Source of the DNA: Hyphomicrobiales bacterium
GTDB lineage: Bacteria > Pseudomonadota > Alphaproteobacteria > Rhizobiales > Beijerinckiaceae
DNA: 5,944 bases
Reading direction: 5' to 3'
Assembly: GCA_028290085.1 (NCBI GenBank)
Contig: JAQGKN010000517.1
Coordinates: 1-5,944, forward strand
This document shows positions 5,625 to 5,944 of the stretch, piece after piece. The notes below the pieces were generated by a model. The model saw only the letters and a program-made list of their open reading frames with translations, was not told the DNA's origin and made no database searches. Each line of letters begins with the position of its first letter. Position 1 is the first letter of the stretch. The translations under genes were made by a program, and so were the position numbers.

Positions 5625-5695
5625 AAAGCACCACTGGGGCGCGGCGACTGGCAACTAAGGGAAAGTGGGCACGGTCCCGTTCCCGCCAAAAGCGG

Positions 5696-5944
5696 CTAGA
5701 ACTCGACTTCCAACTCCTCAATTTCCTCGACTTCATCCTTGGCGTGCTCGATCCACTCCTGCATTGCGGGCCAGGCCATGATCGTATCGCAATAGGCCTG
5801 GCAGACCTTGTCCATGGGCACATCATAGGTCAGCAGCCGCGTGACGACTGGTGCATACATGGCATCCGCCAGCGAAATCTTCCCAAACAGGTAGGGCCCA
5901 CCATAGGTGCTCAGGCATTCGCGCCAGATCTCCATGATTCGCGC
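5696..5944 (-). CDS. Glutathione S-transferase family protein, C-terminal part (5' end beyond window)
   Basis: The minus frame is open from the window edge to the TAG at 5696, giving the last 82 residues. An ATG at 5935 lies inside it but is not needed as a start, because the frame continues upstream as Ala-Arg-Ile. The fragment matches the all-helical C-terminal domain of GSTs: GPYLFGKISLADAMYAPVVTRLLTY (16-40 of the fragment), where SLADAM carries the conserved Asp of the N-capping box, then WPAMQEWIEHA (58-68) and a very acidic tail DEVEEIEELEVEF. The thioredoxin-like glutathione-binding domain is off the window, so the subclass and enzymatic activity cannot be judged. It is co-oriented with rpsM but 279 bp away with a promoter between, so functional linkage is unlikely. 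No clear terminator follows the stop codon. Confidence 0.85.
   Translation of the reverse strand, partial: ARIMEIWRECLSTYGGPYLFGKISLADAMYAPVVTRLLTYDVPMDKVCQAYCDTIMAWPAMQEWIEHAKDEVEEIEELEVEF

Noticed and set aside
5417..5689. An N-terminal extension of S13 by about 91 residues from an upstream start.
   Set aside because: The extension does not resemble S13, covers the promoter and leader hairpins, and the standard [10 protein letters not shown] start has a good Shine-Dalgarno.
1..5944. CRISPR array, tRNA, rRNA, transposase or phage genes.
   Set aside because: No regularly spaced direct repeats, no tRNA- or rRNA-like stretch and no mobile-element protein was found; only the short palindromic repeat at 1175-1254 has a repetitive character.

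Overview
The window comes from a GC-rich alphaproteobacterium, most likely a member of Hyphomicrobiales (Rhizobiales). Three things point there: the short operon rpsM-rpsK-rpoA-rplQ without rpsD, a Deg-type protease directly after rplQ, and a GTCATTGCGAG/CTCGCAATGAC palindromic repeat of a kind I associate with Bradyrhizobium and its relatives. The genus cannot be fixed from sequence alone. Every gene I can support is on the minus strand, so transcription runs from high to low coordinates. The large open frames on the plus strand are antisense shadows caused by high GC.

In transcription order the layout is as follows. (1) 5944-5696: the 3' end of a glutathione S-transferase-family gene. (2) 5695-5417: an intergenic region with a 16-bp perfect palindrome, a good sigma70-type promoter and a structured leader for the ribosomal genes. 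(3) 5416-2806: rpsM (S13), rpsK (S11), rpoA (RNA polymerase alpha) and rplQ (L17). The three spacers are unusually long (134-149 nt) and all carry GC-rich hairpins; the rpsK-rpoA spacer has an apparent intrinsic terminator. A textbook terminator closes the operon after rplQ. (4) 2665-1265: a secreted Deg/HtrA serine protease with its own short upstream region. (5) 1254-1175: a palindromic repeat starting 10 bp after the protease stop codon. (6) 1174-1060: a leader region with a candidate promoter and mutually exclusive hairpins. (7) 1059-1: the first 353 codons of adenine deaminase, cut by the window edge.

The core genes serve the ribosome (S13 and S11 in the 30S head and platform, L17 in the 50S subunit) and RNA polymerase assembly (alpha). 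The protease handles envelope protein quality control, and adenine deaminase belongs to purine salvage. The last two look independently transcribed. This is mostly a conserved housekeeping region and I see no novel multi-gene system. What deserves a second look is the non-coding part: the rpsM leader, the terminator inside the operon, the hairpin-rich spacers and the ade leader. The neighbours also depart from the common arrangement: a GST gene instead of adk before rpsM, and ade rather than a rarA-like gene after the protease.
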